This document shows, piece after piece, positions 33,601-46,365 of a DNA stretch of 64,000 bases. Each line of letters starts with the position of its first letter. Position 1 is the stretch's first letter. Under the pieces are notes generated by a model. That model was not told where the DNA came from and made no database searches. It saw only the letters and a list, made by a program, of their open reading frames with translations. The position numbers and the translations under genes are program-made. Source of the stretch: Marsupella aquatica (taxonomy: Eukaryota > Marchantiophyta); NCBI GenBank assembly GCA_973895155.1, contig OZ316893.1, positions 12,586,001 to 12,650,000 on the forward strand, in the 5' to 3' direction.

Positions 33601-36600
33601 AAGAAGCTGTTCCTTATGCGGAGAGTCAGGCGCATCGTGAGATTGTTGAAGGGTAAGAACCTGTTGTATGTTTCCCATATGCTTTCTCTTTGTCTCTAGG
33701 AGTGGTCGTTCATTTGATTTCTAGTCACCTTCGTCTTGGGACGCATATGCGAGTCGCCGAGAACGTGGTTTGATGGCAGTTGATTTATGTATTGCAAAGA
33801 TACCGACGTGAGGAACGCCTTTAAGTCATCGAATCAATCCTTGAAAGTTTTGAAGCCCCACGGCGCTTTTACAGATTTTCATGTCTGTTCCAAATAGTGT
33901 AGGATCCATTGTCTATATCGGTTACAGATTCTTCTAAGATTCATTCTTTGCCTACCAGTCGTTGGACTGAGTAATTGTGTTAAGGACAAATTGACCTTGT
34001 ACGCGACTCTGTTATGGGCCTCTCTTCCACTGCAGCTCGTAGATTGACACTCAAGGAGCCTTAAATAGTTTTTAGTCTCGTGGAGATGCGTGATCGAGAT
34101 GTTGTCTTAAAAAACTCAAGCAAGCAGACCGATGTGCTGGTTAATATGTTGTTTCCATGTATGGTATATTATGGTCTCAGAGGTGAAACAGATGATTATA
34201 GCAGGTTTTAGTGTGGGAAAATCTCTAAAATGTATTCAATCTATCCTAGAAACGCACATGGATTCTGTTATGTAAAGGGATTGCAGAAAAATCCCTTGAA
34301 CGTCGACAGTCGACCACGCCTTGACGTCGCCTTATTACTGAAAACTAGAAAAGGGTGATCTGAATTGATGTTTCTGTATAATCATTTTTAGATGTGGACT
34401 CGGCAGTCAGCTGCTGACTGCTCTTACGGGCTCTGGCTCTCGTTTCTTTTTTCTATTGTAGGTTGTGCTTCTTGCTGTGAAGTCGACGAAATCTACACCT
34501 ACTTCTTCAAATGTTGTTGATTTGGATGGCACATGTCGTGTGCAGCTTCATCTGCTACATCGAGACAGGATCGATCGAGAACCACAAGAAGTGCCAGGAG
34601 ATCTGGCTCAACAATCAGAACAATGTGTTAGTCGAATTTCATCTGGGGTGAGCCTGACAAGTTCTCTTACCCCTCATCGTGAGGAAGGTCCATTTATCAT
34701 AATGAAGCGTAACTGACAGTGTGAATACAGTGCAGATTCGGACTGCAAAATTGTCTGAACGATTGGCAAATGGTGCTGCACATACTACAGCTGGCACAAA
34801 ATACGATGACGCAGAACAAGAATTATTACCTTTGTCTTCTTTAATCCAACCTCTTGTTATATTGATATCCACAGATTTATCGAAACGTACCGTGATCCTG
34901 GCGGTTGTCGAGCAGAATTCGAAGGATTTGTTGGTTGTGTCGACAAGGTATGCAGTACAACTGTTCCTAGTAAATTTTAACCGCTTTTTGTGGGATTAAG
35001 CAATGTTCTGCTCTCCATGGAAATATATTTGAAACAGGTGAAGATGACTTTATTGCTCCAATCACTATCCATGAAAGACGCACTGAGGGACAAAGTTGGA
35101 TTGAGGGAGAGGTTCTATACCTTGCCACAAGCCTTCGCAATTTCATGGATAGGAGGCCAGAGCGCGTATCGTATGCAAAACGCGTGATTCTGATAAGTTG
35201 CTTTTGGATCTATATATTTATGTATTGTTTTCGTTGTGATCTAGGTTGCAACCGAACAATTCTCCTCACTGATTGAGAAAGCCGATGTGCTACTGCCTCT
35301 TCTCCCATGGCCAAAAGATTATGAAGCCGATAAATTCCATTGTCCTGCACTAACATGTATTGAGGTGGGTTACTGGAACCCTAAATTTTATGGAACGAAG
35401 CTCGCTTTCCAAATGTCGCTTTACTGTTTCCCAAATTCAAAGTATTACAGTTGATCGCAGTCAGAAAAATTGGATCAAGAAGCCATACTTCACTCACACG
35501 TTTGCCTGTATGGAAGGTCTTTTTTTACGCGAATGGGACGGTTCCGGCCGGTATGAACCTTCCAAATTACGAAAGTGTTAGAGAGGTAACTCGTAAAGCG
35601 ATTTCCCTTAGTGTCTGTAAATGGGAGTTTTTATGATCTAGCCGCCGTGATGAGATAAGTTCTAAGCGTTTTTTAGCCTCGGAAGTTCTCAAACGAATAA
35701 GACAATGACAAGATTGCATCTATACTAAGTTAGCTGAATCCGATGTGAGGCACACTTGTTCACGTATACATTCGTTGATCATGTGACAGTTGTACTTGAA
35801 CGAGCACTGTTCCAGTTACTGAACTATGAAACTCTTTCTTTCATTAGTTGGGGCTCTATCACAACCATTTCATAGTAGTGAGTTTGAGCCTTATGGATAC
35901 ATGAACGATATCAGAATTTCATCGTAGACGACATTAGTAGCCAACTGACATTCCACGATATTAACCTGAGAATTTATAATAGATCAAGCATCAATTTGAG
36001 GAAAGCAAATATAATTCTGTGGAGATATGATGAAAATTGAATGCGAAACATTGCGTCCAAAGTCTTAATTGTAATTTCAAACTATGAGATTTTCAGTGGC
36101 CATCGTGGATTTGTTGTCAGAAATATGGTTCGAGAAATTTTTGCCTGTCGAATGTCCTCGAGTCTCACAAAACCAATTCAAAGGTTCTTATTCTTTACCT
36201 CAGCCGTGATCTTGTGCGTGTTTGGCCGAAGCTCTTGCAACCTGTGGATGATTTCAGTCGATCAGGGTAGCTATGCGTGCATGTTTCACGCCACCTTGTC
36301 GAGTCAGAGGACTTGACTTTGTAATTTCTGCTGCATCGGATGAGTATTGTGTTACATGTGGTTGAAGGTTTCATGACAGCTCTGCATGATTGCTAGTGCG
36401 AACCTGGTGCTCGTTTTAATAGCTGAGTTAAGGTTTGTGCTGCTGAGTGTCTGATTTTGTTGTATCGATGCTGCAGACAACGTTCCTGGAGGAAAGAGAC
36501 GACAAATTGTACAGAAGTACTCAACGAGATGTCTTCATTGTTCAGCTGGCATTCCATGAGCTCCTTGGTCATGGCTCTGGAAAATTATTTACACGAGATA

Positions 36601-39600
36601 GCGGAGGTGATTACAATTTCCTTCGTGGAACGGTAATGACGATTACCACCTTTATGAGGGGGGGCTAGATTTTAGGGTGAGAAGAAGGTACCGTGAAAAT
36701 GATGGGCGGCTTGTGGGTATCTTTGATTCCCAACAATTCTAGATTTTATTTGACCAGAAAGAAAATCGAAGGCGATGTACGCTGAGATGAGGTCACCTAG
36801 CTTTTGATTTGGTAGACAGGAGATCAATCCACTTCTCAAGAATTACAAACATTTCAGAAATACAAAGCAGTGTTATGAATTGGCAGCGGAAATAAATTCC
36901 AGAAATTATTAAGGATAAAATTGAGCTCTGGAAAGAAATATCTTGATGAGTGGATTGGATTGAACTTTATGGATAGGGAAACAAAACGAACTCATTCAAA
37001 GGTCACTAATTTCTTGTAAAGATGCGTAGATAGGTAGAAATTTGACACACGAGTCAACAATTAATTGTTTATCATAGTTAAGATTAAGATAGACGTAGGT
37101 CAGCTGATCCTCACTGGGAAATCTTCCAGTACTTGGTGATGAACGGATGAGTCTTTGCATTGATCCCTTGGTCCCTATCTTCCTCCGTGTGGCCTGATGA
37201 AAAATCCTGTGGAGTATATTAATTGATAGGAAAAGAAAAAAGGTTTTCTGGCATAGCCTTCATGAATAACTAGCTGTTTGATAACGTAATAATTAGTCTT
37301 GACCTCTCTTTAAATATACCTAAGTAAAATAATAATAATACATTCATCATAATTAAGTTTTCAAACAATAAAGTTTAGAAAATAAATTCTTATCAATTTG
37401 ACTAGACGGATGAATGTTTTTGAGTGTAACTTAAATAAAATCATTGATTGCACGCTTTGTCATATTCTCCTCGGTTTATTTTGAGTGGTTGTGTTTGATG
37501 ATGGACTCCTAAATTTGACACCAGTCATGGATAATTTATCAATAACGCGTCTAGCTACTTTCTTTCCAGAGCGCCTTAAGTGTCTCATGGTGTCAACGAT
37601 TTTCTTGTATGGCGTGTTTTGGCTGTGGCAGGTACTTCATCCGTTCACCGATGAGGCAGTGGTGACATGCTACGGGCCAGGTGAAACTTGGAATTCAATA
37701 TTTGGGCACATTAGTGCTGCCTTCGAAGAATGCCGGGCCGAGTGTGTGGGGATATATCTCAGTGCAATTCCCGAGGTGAGTGATATAGTACTGGAACTTT
37801 GCCAAGAGCTTGTCAGTCCAGACACGCCGAAGTTTTAATCTACTTAAAACTTCAGTACCGTAGTGGACCATGTCTTTGTAAGGGGTTTTACTTAGGTGCG
37901 TTTCCAATATTGACAAGATTGATACGTATCATTCCGAAGCGATGACTGATGGAGAACTTTGCATGTGGGATGTAATTCGGAGGCTCTCGAAGTGTTTGGC
38001 CTTGTAGAAGGGGAGGGCGAGGACATCATGTACATCAATTGGTTAATGATGGTGAGGACCACACATTCCTCAGGACATGTAACGTGTGTAAACAGAGTGA
38101 CTCCGTTGCAACAGATTACTCCTTATCTGGTTTGTCTGTCATTTACATCACGATCCTTATTACCTGCCAAAATGTCTGTTCTGTCAGAAAAGTGCCAGGG
38201 TCAAAGTTACCAACTTTCTCCTTTCAATCACCAACTGCTGCTTCTGATCGGACGCATGTTGAATTGCTTGATTGCAGGCGAGGGCTGGACTGTTGGCATT
38301 GGAATACTTTTTACTTTCCGGTAACTGGACACAGGCACACATGCAGGTAATCTCGGGATCTGCGCAAAGTACATAACATCCTGATTGGCCATATATTGAA
38401 GTAAAATTTTTAATTGTGCCAACAGTTTACACATGAGCTTCGATAGCCAACCTGCAACAAGAAGCTTGTGAGTGAACTTGCAAGTAGACAATGGACAGAT
38501 GAAGACGTAACACTGATCTTGAAGGAACGATTCAAGATTCCAAATATCTTGGCATTGTGAGCAGATGTAGTCGTATCCTCTGTGCCCACTTCATTGGAAT
38601 TGGTGAGCACAAGCTTCAAAGAATGTCCTGTCTACTAAGCAGATGGAGATTTTGCTTAAGTGGAGAGTGGACTTACTACACCGCTCTTGCTTTAAACTTT
38701 ACACAGATCAAATAATTTTCTAAGGTGTCCTTCAAAACATTTCTGGCAGCATCTGGCAGTATTAGGAGCACTGTCCTGGTCAATTTTGGCATCGGCATCA
38801 CATTGCCTTAGTTTCAACCATTAAGATAGACCGGCAGATACCATGATCATCTTTTCTGAGTTCGCTTTCTTCCATGATTGCAGGCACGGTTTGGAATTCT
38901 TCGTACTTTGTCAGACGCATCTGCTCGAGACGCAGAGGACAACCGGGCTCGAGGAGTCGAGAATGGCAGTAACTTGTTGGAGATCCTAGAGCAGGGCCCT
39001 GGCGATCTCGTGATACGCTTAAATCGAGATAAGATCAAGACGGTGGGTTTGCCTGCCATTCGAGGCTTGTTACTGAAACTGCAGGTCTACAGGTCTACCG
39101 CGGATGTACAAAATGGAAGCTCGATGTTTATAGAGGTTTGTGCATATATTTGACTCAGTAAACAGTAAAGGTTATCGGAACGCTTTCAGGGTCCTTCCTG
39201 GGGTGCTGGATACTTGAAAATCTAGGAGACCGGTCTAAATCGGGGCAGTGGAGGAGAACAATTGGCGCTCTTGTTTCTAAATGTTTTGTCCAGATATCAA
39301 GATTGTTCACTCAAGCAACTTTGTTCTGACTCTTGCTGTGCAATTAACTTGTCATTGCTTGCAGCTCACAACTGTACCCCCAGATATGCTAAAATTACGA
39401 ACATTTGTACTTGCAAACAAGAAGCCGCGGCCGATGTTTGTCCAAGTAAGTCTCTTTTTCTTTCTCATGTTCTACAGCGTGAATTTATCGTATTTCCGAA
39501 ATTAAAGGCAAGGATTCTCGAATTAGCTTTGTCGTCAGGTTGGAATTTGTCTTCTTCCTTCTAAATTCAATATTAAGGCTCGAAAGAATTACCATCAAAA

Positions 39601-40204
39601 TAATTGTACACTCAAGCCTTTGATTTGTAGTTACCGTTCCTACAAGAAAAAGTTCATTGTCGTGTTAACTTCGTAGATTCTATATTAAGGCAGGGTATGG
39701 CTTCTGTATAGAGCAAGTTTAAATTAAGAGCCATCAATCCAATTCCATAATTATGCTAACATTTGCAGGGCACTTCGACTTAGGTATTTTGTGACATAAA
39801 AGTATAATGCACGGATCTCACTTTTAAAGAGCCTAGAGTATGACTCCATTGAATGGGGTATTTCAGACTTCCGGCAACTTCCTACAGTATTGACGACCTC
39901 ATTCTCCAGAGTCACTAAGTCGAGGCATATGCTCTCGGTTCCTACTTTCTAAAGGCGATGATCCAAGTGACGGGAGCTTGATATGAGTTTTGTGCTCTGC
40001 CTGAGTTTTTACTGTAGAAAAGAAACTATCTCCCAAGGTACAAAACCTTTCTACTGACAAGAATTCATATTTTGCCAGATGAACACGAAGGTGGTTGAAG
40101 CTGACACCGGTCCCCGAGTTTTGATTGAAGACTCGGAACCAACCGCAGTGGGACTCATCCAGTCATTCGTTAACCGCTTTCAAGACTGGACTTCAAGCTT
40201 GTAG
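24638..40204 (+). CDS. DPP3: Dipeptidyl peptidase III, copy B (complete, 19 exons)
   Basis: Exons: 24638-24934, 31843-31990, 32317-32405, 32611-32680, 32956-33041, 33226-33369, 33531-33652, 34546-34647, 34875-34947, 35245-35364, 35517-35585, 36121-36183, 36477-36632, 37632-37775, 37983-38051, 38278-38346, 38884-39135, 39365-39445, 40079-40204. They sum to 2280 nt, 759 aa, close to the 737 aa of human DPP3. Zinc motif HELLGH is at about residues 488-493 and EECRAE at 545-550; the 57-residue spacing equals that of the human enzyme. RASWAGA near residue 85, GNYIAFGDLKIVP, NTRIW, AYYSEGITAEEVKLVS and AHMQARF mark the fold from the N-terminus on. There is no Nudix domain, unlike the Arabidopsis HECCH-type relative. 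Intron 1 (6.9 kb) holds the right recombinase element in sense orientation; without it the intron would be about 0.87 kb. The gene looks intact if the intron is spliced out. Confidence 0.95.
25534..25550 (+). promoter_or_regulatory. Subterminal hairpin ACGGTC...GACCGT
   Basis: A 6-bp inverted repeat with a 5-base loop starts about 13 bp inside the 5' end of the element. It contains the palindrome GGTCGACC in its right half, and the related motif GACGACC recurs within the next 120 bp. It could be part of the recombinase-binding region at the 5' end. The mirror copy is at 16041-16057. Confidence 0.4.
25679..25689 (+). promoter_or_regulatory. Internal copy of the terminal half-site
   Basis: CGTAATCATGG differs at one base from CGTAATCTTGG, the reverse complement of the element's 3' terminus including the 5-bp core. 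It lies about 160 bp from the 5' end and in inverted orientation to the true 3' end. The mirror copy is at 15902-15912. It may be a regulatory or decoy binding site, or chance. Confidence 0.35.
26253..30954 (+). CDS. Crypton/DUF3504-type tyrosine recombinase, right copy
   Basis: Exons 26253-27095, 27953-28152, 28335-28941, 29386-29436 and 30694-30954 join in frame with GT-AG introns to 653 aa. The acidic N-terminus (residues 1-150) is followed by a core-binding domain (about 170-280; KVDGTPYPSSTLMNMCNGFN, typical of this family). The catalytic domain has box I Arg322 in GIRGGMELWNL, a hairpin Lys near 355 (EYVKFEERLSK), box II NRSGR (residues 447-451), GHRSTGGYKRYDR with His474 and the likely nucleophile Tyr483. 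The usual box II His is Arg448 here. Near the C-terminus, GNQFHNCSVTI matches the short F-N-C motif common in DUF3504 proteins, followed by an acidic tail. Predicted role: excision and integration of its own element in the nucleus. Family assignment rests on motif order, not on a database search. Confidence 0.85.
27068..27151 (+). promoter_or_regulatory. 15-bp inverted repeat enclosing the intron-1 splice donor, right copy
   Basis: GGAAGGACTAAACAA (27068-27082) and TTGTTTAGTCCTTCC (27137-27151) are perfect reverse complements. The exon-1 donor (27096) lies in the 54-base loop. If intron 1 is retained, translation stops four codons past the donor, leaving a 285-aa product with the core-binding domain but no catalytic residues. 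Regulated splicing is inferred only. Confidence 0.6.
27741..27812 (+). repeat. 36-bp tandem duplication in recombinase intron 1
   Basis: Two units starting CGACTGAGTGG at 27741 and 27777 share CAACTGGACRTGATGATCGATC. The mirror is at 13779-13850. No function evident. Confidence 0.8.
30987..31114 (+). repeat. 64-bp direct repeat with polyadenylation signals, right copy
   Basis: Units 30987-31050 and 31051-31114 follow the recombinase stop codon directly. AATAAA occurs at 30999 and 31063, and a third at 31201. They are likely poly(A) signals for the recombinase. Because the element lies in sense orientation in DPP3-B intron 1, they could also end some DPP3-B transcripts early. Confidence 0.75.
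31345..31476 (+). promoter_or_regulatory. Subterminal TGTCAG iterons, right copy
   Basis: Mirror of 10115-10246: six TGTCAG boxes with 21-bp and 31/32-bp spacing, ending about 78 bp from the 3' terminus. One of the few differences between the two element copies (31394) falls between boxes, not in one. A role as recombinase or accessory-factor binding sites is inferred from spacing and position. Confidence 0.6.
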
Positions 40205-40518
40205 CAGGCAATCGTAGGTCATCATCATCTGAAGGACATTTAGCTGGACGATTTGCACCTCATCACAACACAAAGGTTGGAACATTTTCTAGTTCAGAAA
40301 ACCCAACAATGTGGACATGTCGTCCTTCGATCATTGTTTCCAATTTCTAAAATAAGCTCAAATTATTCTTGAATTCATTATATGTTCGAATTTCAGGCAA
40401 GTATGAGTACAATATAACTTGCTGGTGGGTGGTGATATACAAGCCTGATTCTATCATATTTCCTCCTGCCAATTTAATTACTGAGCCAATCCTTAGCTAC
40501 GTCCTATCCATGGCACTG

Positions 40519-40642
40519 CCAAGTGTGAATCATGAGATCATGTTCCCGTGTGAATAATCAAGATTGTGCCCTCCATCAGATGCCAAGTGTAAATTAGGAG
40601 ATCATGTTTTGTGGAATTATCAAGATTGTGCCCTCCATCCAT
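40519..40642. repeat. 64-bp tandem duplication downstream of DPP3-B
   Basis: Units start CCAAGTGTRAAT at 40519 and 40583 and share GAGATCATGTT and ATCAAGATTGTGCCCTCCAT. It lies about 315 bp beyond the DPP3-B stop codon. Confidence 0.8.
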
Positions 40643-41553
40643 TTAGCACTTGTCGCTCATAAAATGTGGACATCTCATATAATTGTGTTTTTTGTTCATC
40701 CAAGTTTATAGAGTGCCATTCAGAGTGAAACGTAATTGGTGTGTTGGGAGAAGCAAACTATAGATACCTACTTTGTTCTTTCTTGTCTCAAAGCTCATCT
40801 TAGCTCCTTCCATGCTGGTTCGAGCCGGTTCCTTTCAAATTGAAACAAAATTGATGGGTTAGGACTTGCGAGCAGCACTATAGCTGTTTGTTTTTTATTA
40901 TCTCATAGCTCATCGAGCTCCTTTCGATATCCGGAAGGATTGTTCTCAAAAAGTTATACCTCTCCTTCCCTTTTCGGGCACCTTTTCCTTCTGTTTACAT
41001 CTACTTTCAGTCCTTCGGTCTTGGTTGATTTCTGTATCAATCTTATTGGTCATTTCTCTGACTATCTATCTAATTAGTTTGGGGGACCCACATCTTATTA
41101 GTTTGTGGACCCATGTTTTAAATGTGCGACAAAATTAGCGAATTTTCTCTCTCACAGGTCATTGGAGTTCATTTTCCACTTGATCTAGCTCAAGCATTAC
41201 CCTAGCTTGTCTCATCATGGATGTAAACCAAGCAAACCTTTTCTTATTTAATTATGCACTCGGGGGATATCCCATATCACTTGTGAAATTTTGGGGGAAT
41301 AAGTCAACAACAACAACAAAATTGATCAGAATTTTTTTACTCCAAATTTAATGGAATATTCTTAAAATATTTTTAAGTTTGATTTTAAAAAACTATATTA
41401 TTTTTATAATCGTATCATTCTCAAAATTGAATTAAATAATCCTAATGTTCTTCATCAACAAAAATTTAAAAGTCGTTCACTAAATTCAATAAAAAAAATT
41501 ATATATTTAGTCACGTAGGATGAGTTTGAAGAAAATAAATGAGTACCATGGGA

Positions 41554-41693
41554 TTATGCATGACTCAATATAATCTGGTGGCACTTCAAACCAATCATTT
41601 TTAATAATTAGCAAGATGAGCTCTTATGCACGTCTCAATATAATCTGATGGCACTTTAAACCAACCATTTTTAACAAATGGCGAGATGGGCTC
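41554..41693. repeat. 70-bp tandem duplication
   Basis: Units start TTATGCA at 41554 and 41624 and share CTCAATATAATCTGRTGGCA and CCAAYCATTTTTAA. Part of AT-rich intergenic DNA, probably inside an old transposon. Confidence 0.8.
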
Positions 41694-42833
41694 AGAGTAC
41701 TGGCTCGAGCTCATACTATAGCCTCGAGACTTAAGAGGCTTACAAGCTTGGTCCAATTGTCATCTTTTGACTATGTCAAGATTTTTTACTCTATTATAAT
41801 TGGATTTTTATTTACTACCCGATTGTTCAATCTAAGGCATGTCGGACTTTGCCATTAAATTTGAAACTGACTATCAGAATTCCAACCCAATCACCGATTT
41901 AGGAAATGTTGGATTGCTTGTCCAGGCCAGAACAATTGGACTGTTTGGTTTGATTCTTCTCTGATGCTAAATGAGCCAAAGACCCCTTTTTGAAGAAAAG
42001 CTTATTATAAGCAAGTGTTCCAGATCAAGTTAGAATTGTAAATTGTCATTCAATACAAATTGGAAAATTTTTTATGTGCATTTTTATGATCTTTTGTTGA
42101 GTTATGGGGAATGAAGTGGAAAGGTGTTTTCATGACGAAAGTAGGTGAGATATTCCAAGTTTTGCAAGACGGGATGATTGTTTCGAAGTGCTAGGCAATG
42201 GGATTCATATTTGCAATCCAATTACAATGGGATTTTGGTCCAATTGTTGGTGAAACAGACCTAGTTTGATTGTTTGAGGATTGGATAATGTGATTCAACT
42301 CTAGATTCAACTTAAACCAAAACATCGGGTTAGTGAACGGAGGGTTAACTCAATGTATATTTTGGGATCAATTTTTAAGTACATTGTCACTAAATTAAGA
42401 TGTTTGAAATTTACAATACTTCCACTGTTTTATTCATATTCACACATATGCCAAAAAATTTGTATGTAGTTGTTCTGATTGCCTTGGTGAACTTATCATC
42501 CATATTATTTTTGTAATTAAATACAAAAAGAATCGTGGTAGTATTGTCAACAAGACATCTTTAAATTAGTGGCAAAGTACTTTAAAGTTGATTTGGGATA
42601 CCACGACGTGTGATCCTAGCCTAATATAAATAATCCTATTTATAAATAAAATATTCTAGAAGTATTCTTTATTTTCACTATTAATTACCTATTTTACTTT
42701 TAAAAAGTATATATTAAAGAATATTTTATAACTTTGAGATTATAATACCTTCTTTTACCTTCTACATACTTTTAAAGTTAGTTAATTTCCATCCCAAATA
42801 TCTATTTTAAATCACACATGGTTTCTACAGTTT

Positions 42834-43010
42834 TTGGTAGTTACCCCTTTCCAAAATTCCTGGCTCCACAACATGCCATGTCATCATGGCACGCTGCAAA
42901 CACGAAGAGACTTGTTTTTGGATAAAATTAAGTTATGTATTCGTGTTTGTGGCAACTTCTTTGTAAAAATTGGGACGCCATGCCATAAAAGAGAATATAA
43001 AAAACCTGAC
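42834..43010 (+). repeat. Dispersed repeat, copy 1 (inverted relative to 60430-60600)
   Basis: Blocks CCAAAATTCCTGGC, ATTCGTGTTTGTG and GGGACGCCATGCC occur in the same order and spacing on the minus strand at 60430-60600. The copies are diverged, so this is an old member of a repeat family. No coding capacity seen. Confidence 0.7.
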
Positions 43011-43151
43011 ATGCAAATCAAAAGATAAAAAGATTAAGTCAAAACTACTCCCATAACTGTTTTATTTACATTTTTGAGTTTTTCAAAACATACAATAAAT
43101 CATTCTCTAAAGTAAAAACTTCAAATGTCTGGTCCGTTATGTCTTGGTAGA

Positions 43152-43260
43152 GGAGCACAATCAAAGTAACGTAAGTAAGTCTATTGGTGTGTTAGTAGAC
43201 TTCTCTGGAGCGCAATCAAAGTAACATAAGTAAGTCACTCTATTGGTGTGTTAGTAATGA
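43152..43260. repeat. ~55-bp tandem duplication
   Basis: Two units start GGAGC at 43152 and 43207 and share GCACAATCAAAGTAAC-like sequence, TAAGTAAGT and CTATTGGTGTGTTAGTA. Confidence 0.8.
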
Positions 43261-44546
43261 TGCTTGGCAAAGCAGTGTGTAGCTAGCGTCGTATTTTGTT
43301 GCTTGAGGAGTAGAGGATTCTCTGGTATGCTGCTTGGCAGAGAGTGTGTAGGGTTTAGGGCAGACATATGCCTTTCGTGTACATATCATTGGTGCCAAAT
43401 TTGTGTATTCCTTGACCCTTTGAGCACTAATAGGAAAGCCTCTTTATCTCAAACCTTGCACCTATTTCTGGATGGGATCTATCATAGTTGTATCTCTGAC
43501 ATACACACTCCGTAGGTAAAAAAACATGTGCCCATTCTTTCCTAGTTTTTACAAAGAGTCATTTTTGGCACCTTTTGTAAGTGCAAAAAAGCCCAAATGC
43601 TTTTGCCTAATGACAGTCTTATAAGTGCAAACCCTTGACCACTATTCGTGATGACTTATTCGTAAGCTCACAATCCCATGAATGACACATACTGATTAGT
43701 GCAAGGCATTTTCCAGGGCATTTCTATAGAGACAAAGTATGCCTTATGGGATAGGGGATCATAAATAGTGTCGATGTACAATTAGGGTGGCAATCACAAG
43801 TATGCCATTGTTTGATAGACTCCCGCCCGGGTCCTCACTTCTTTTCTTCCGGGCTTTTTAATTCAACTGGGGAGAAGACTTTAAAAAATTGTTGAAAAAA
43901 ATAGGGTTTTTTAATCCAATTTTGAGAATTCTAAAAACTATAGGGGTTTTGAATACCAAATTTGAGAATATTCCTAGAATATTCCTTAAAGTTCATGGTT
44001 AAAATAATATTTTTTAATTTATTTTATTAAGTTATAGGGTGTTTATTACTTGAAAACTTTCAGGTGATATGGGACCTTTCCTAGAGTGAAGCCCCCGAGG
44101 ATAGACTAAGGGCCATTGCACATGGACACGCTACAAAATATTAGTAATAAATGCACATAATCCATCTGTAAAAATGCAAAACTCCATAATTGTGCACTTA
44201 TCACGTACTAGTGCAAACCCACATTAAGTTTACATCCAGTGCGTCTCCCACCAATAAATGCACAACTCCATAATTTTGCGCTTATCATGTAGGGAAAACT
44301 CTCTCTAAGTGCACACCCAATAGTGATGAGTGTGCACTTAGAGAGAAAATGATTGTACTATATTTTGTGATTGATGGACCTAAGTCTATGAATGCTAATG
44401 TTCTTCAGCTGCAAAAACAGTGGATCTGGACATTCAACATTAGCGCAATGCTTACAGCACTCCGTAGTGAGGCGTAGAAAACCTGAGTGGAGCAGGATAC
44501 CCTAATCCATGAAAGAGAACAGTGGCATAACTTACAAACATTGGCA

Positions 44547-44563
44547 CCCCCCCCCCCCCCCCC
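44547..44563. repeat. Poly(C) run of about 17
   Basis: Uninterrupted cytosines. Such a run is prone to length error in sequencing and assembly, and on the other strand is a G-tract that could form a quadruplex between molecules. Confidence 0.95.
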
Positions 44564-45616
44564 AAGAACTAAGTTGCCACATTCTATTTGAGCCCCTATA
44601 ATAATATATTGTTTCTTTAAAGGTTTTTGTGCTCTCATCTATGTTTACATTAAGGTAGTCAGGGCTTCCATTCAGTTTTTGGTTCACTCATACCCTGACA
44701 TTGTTGAGCATAGATGACAATCGCAATGGCAAGCCCATGAACCATCTAACGCACAAGAGTCGACACAGAGAGATACGTGGTTCACCTCCACATGAGGCTA
44801 CATCCATGGGAACACACATGAGCTTTACTACACTCTAGGCCGACCGGCGCAAGCATCCACAACGCAAGCTCTGTCTATCTCTCAACTAGCTCCGTAACAA
44901 TGAGCCTGAGTTTCCACTCTCCAAGCAACCACCGCTTGGTTATAGAGTGTGCACAACATGACTAACCTAACCAAGTCTGCGACTAAGGTTAGCCTTAGCT
45001 ACAGTACAGTCGTAACTCTAGACCTAAGAGTAAATCCTAACAGACCCAACACTTTTCTCAAGGATTCTTGAGGGAACTTAAAACACAATGTGTTGACATT
45101 ACTTAGAATCATTCCTTTCACTCATGAGAATACTTTAAAAGCGGTAGAATATGAAGCCCTTGGTTTCTCTCTAGGAGATAACAAAGTTTAAAAATTGAGG
45201 GGGCTGCCAAAATAAATTTAAAATACTATAGGATACCAAAAATTAAAGGGGTCCAAAAATGAATTAAAACTCTATATGATACAAAGGATACCCCTTGTTG
45301 TACACTCAAATAAAAATACATGATACAAAAATATAAATAAGACAAAACATGAAAAGTCGGATTCACCGTATAACAATATTCACCAGCAAAGGTAATTCAG
45401 GCTAGTAACTTCAAACAGAGTACTGAATTTTGTTGTCTCCGTGTTGACGATCGTAAGTAGGGGTCCAATGCTGATGTAAAGTCACAAAAGGTCAAAACCG
45501 TCCTGAATCCGTCCATCAATCAATCAATCAATAGCCCATAAATCAATCGCCTTCACAGCTTCACTCCTCCACTCCTTCAGGGTCTTCGTCTTCATGGCGT
45601 GACCGCGTAAACGACC

Positions 45617-45764
45617 GACCACATGGACAGCTACTGTGGTTAGAACCCAGGTGCACCGCACCGCAGTGTATCAGCTATGGTAAATCGACTGACCACATGG
45701 ACAGCTACTGTGGTTAGAACCCAGGTGCACCGCACCGTAGTGTATCAACTACGGTAACCCGCAC
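45617..45764. repeat. 74-bp tandem duplication
   Basis: Units start GACCACATGGACAGC at 45617 and 45691 and are nearly identical through GTGCACCGCACCG and GTGTATCA. It lies about 0.9 kb upstream of the MED15 start codon, so it could be promoter sequence. Confidence 0.9.
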
Positions 45765-46151
45765 GGGATCCCATACACCCTCCGATCTCTCGCCGGACTG
45801 TATCTAGCGGTCGAGAAGGTAATGCCTCTGGGAGACAACGGAGCCAACACGGCAAAGGCACCTACTACGGTAGTCCCGTATAGTAAGACCAAGGCCTCCC
45901 CCTCTCGGTCTCGTCCCCCGCCCGCGTCTTCTTATCTGGAAAAAGCTTTTTTCTGGACTCGAGAGTCACCGCTTGTCTTCTACGCTACCTTGTGTTTCGT
46001 TCGTTCGTGAGCTTTCGTTGAGAGGGAGCGGTGGAAGCGAGGCGGAGAACATCGTGACGAACCCACCTCCACCCCGTCAAGTTTTTCCTTCCGGCGCAAA
46101 CGAGAGCAAAAAATTATGGACATTCTTCGGCGCATACGTGAGAATTATGGA

Positions 46152-46365
46152 CATTTGGTTTGTGGATGAGCGCTGGAAGTCCGCCAGAGCGCGCCGTTGT
46201 CAACCACGAAACTTTTGGTCTCGTATAATCATCGCTTGGGTTTTCAAAAGGACTTGGTTAATTTGTAGATGAGCGCTGGAACACCCACCAGAGAGCCGTC
46301 GTCCACGCGGAAATATTTGTTGTGGAACAATCGCACGGGTTTTGAGCGGGGGGCGTTCCTCTCTC
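46152..46365 (+). repeat. ~104-bp diverged tandem duplication in MED15 leader region
   Basis: GATGAGCGCTGGAA recurs at 46164 and 46268 with similar downstream sequence (CCRCCAGAG, CCGTYGTC, CGGGTTTT-like). Each unit has an ATG in the shared block, so if it is transcribed the MED15 leader has upstream start codons. Confidence 0.6.

Noticed and set aside
44720-45060. Solo LTR of a Copia-type element
   Set aside because: Some LTR-like phrases are present, but no TG...CA ends, target duplication or second LTR could be defined.
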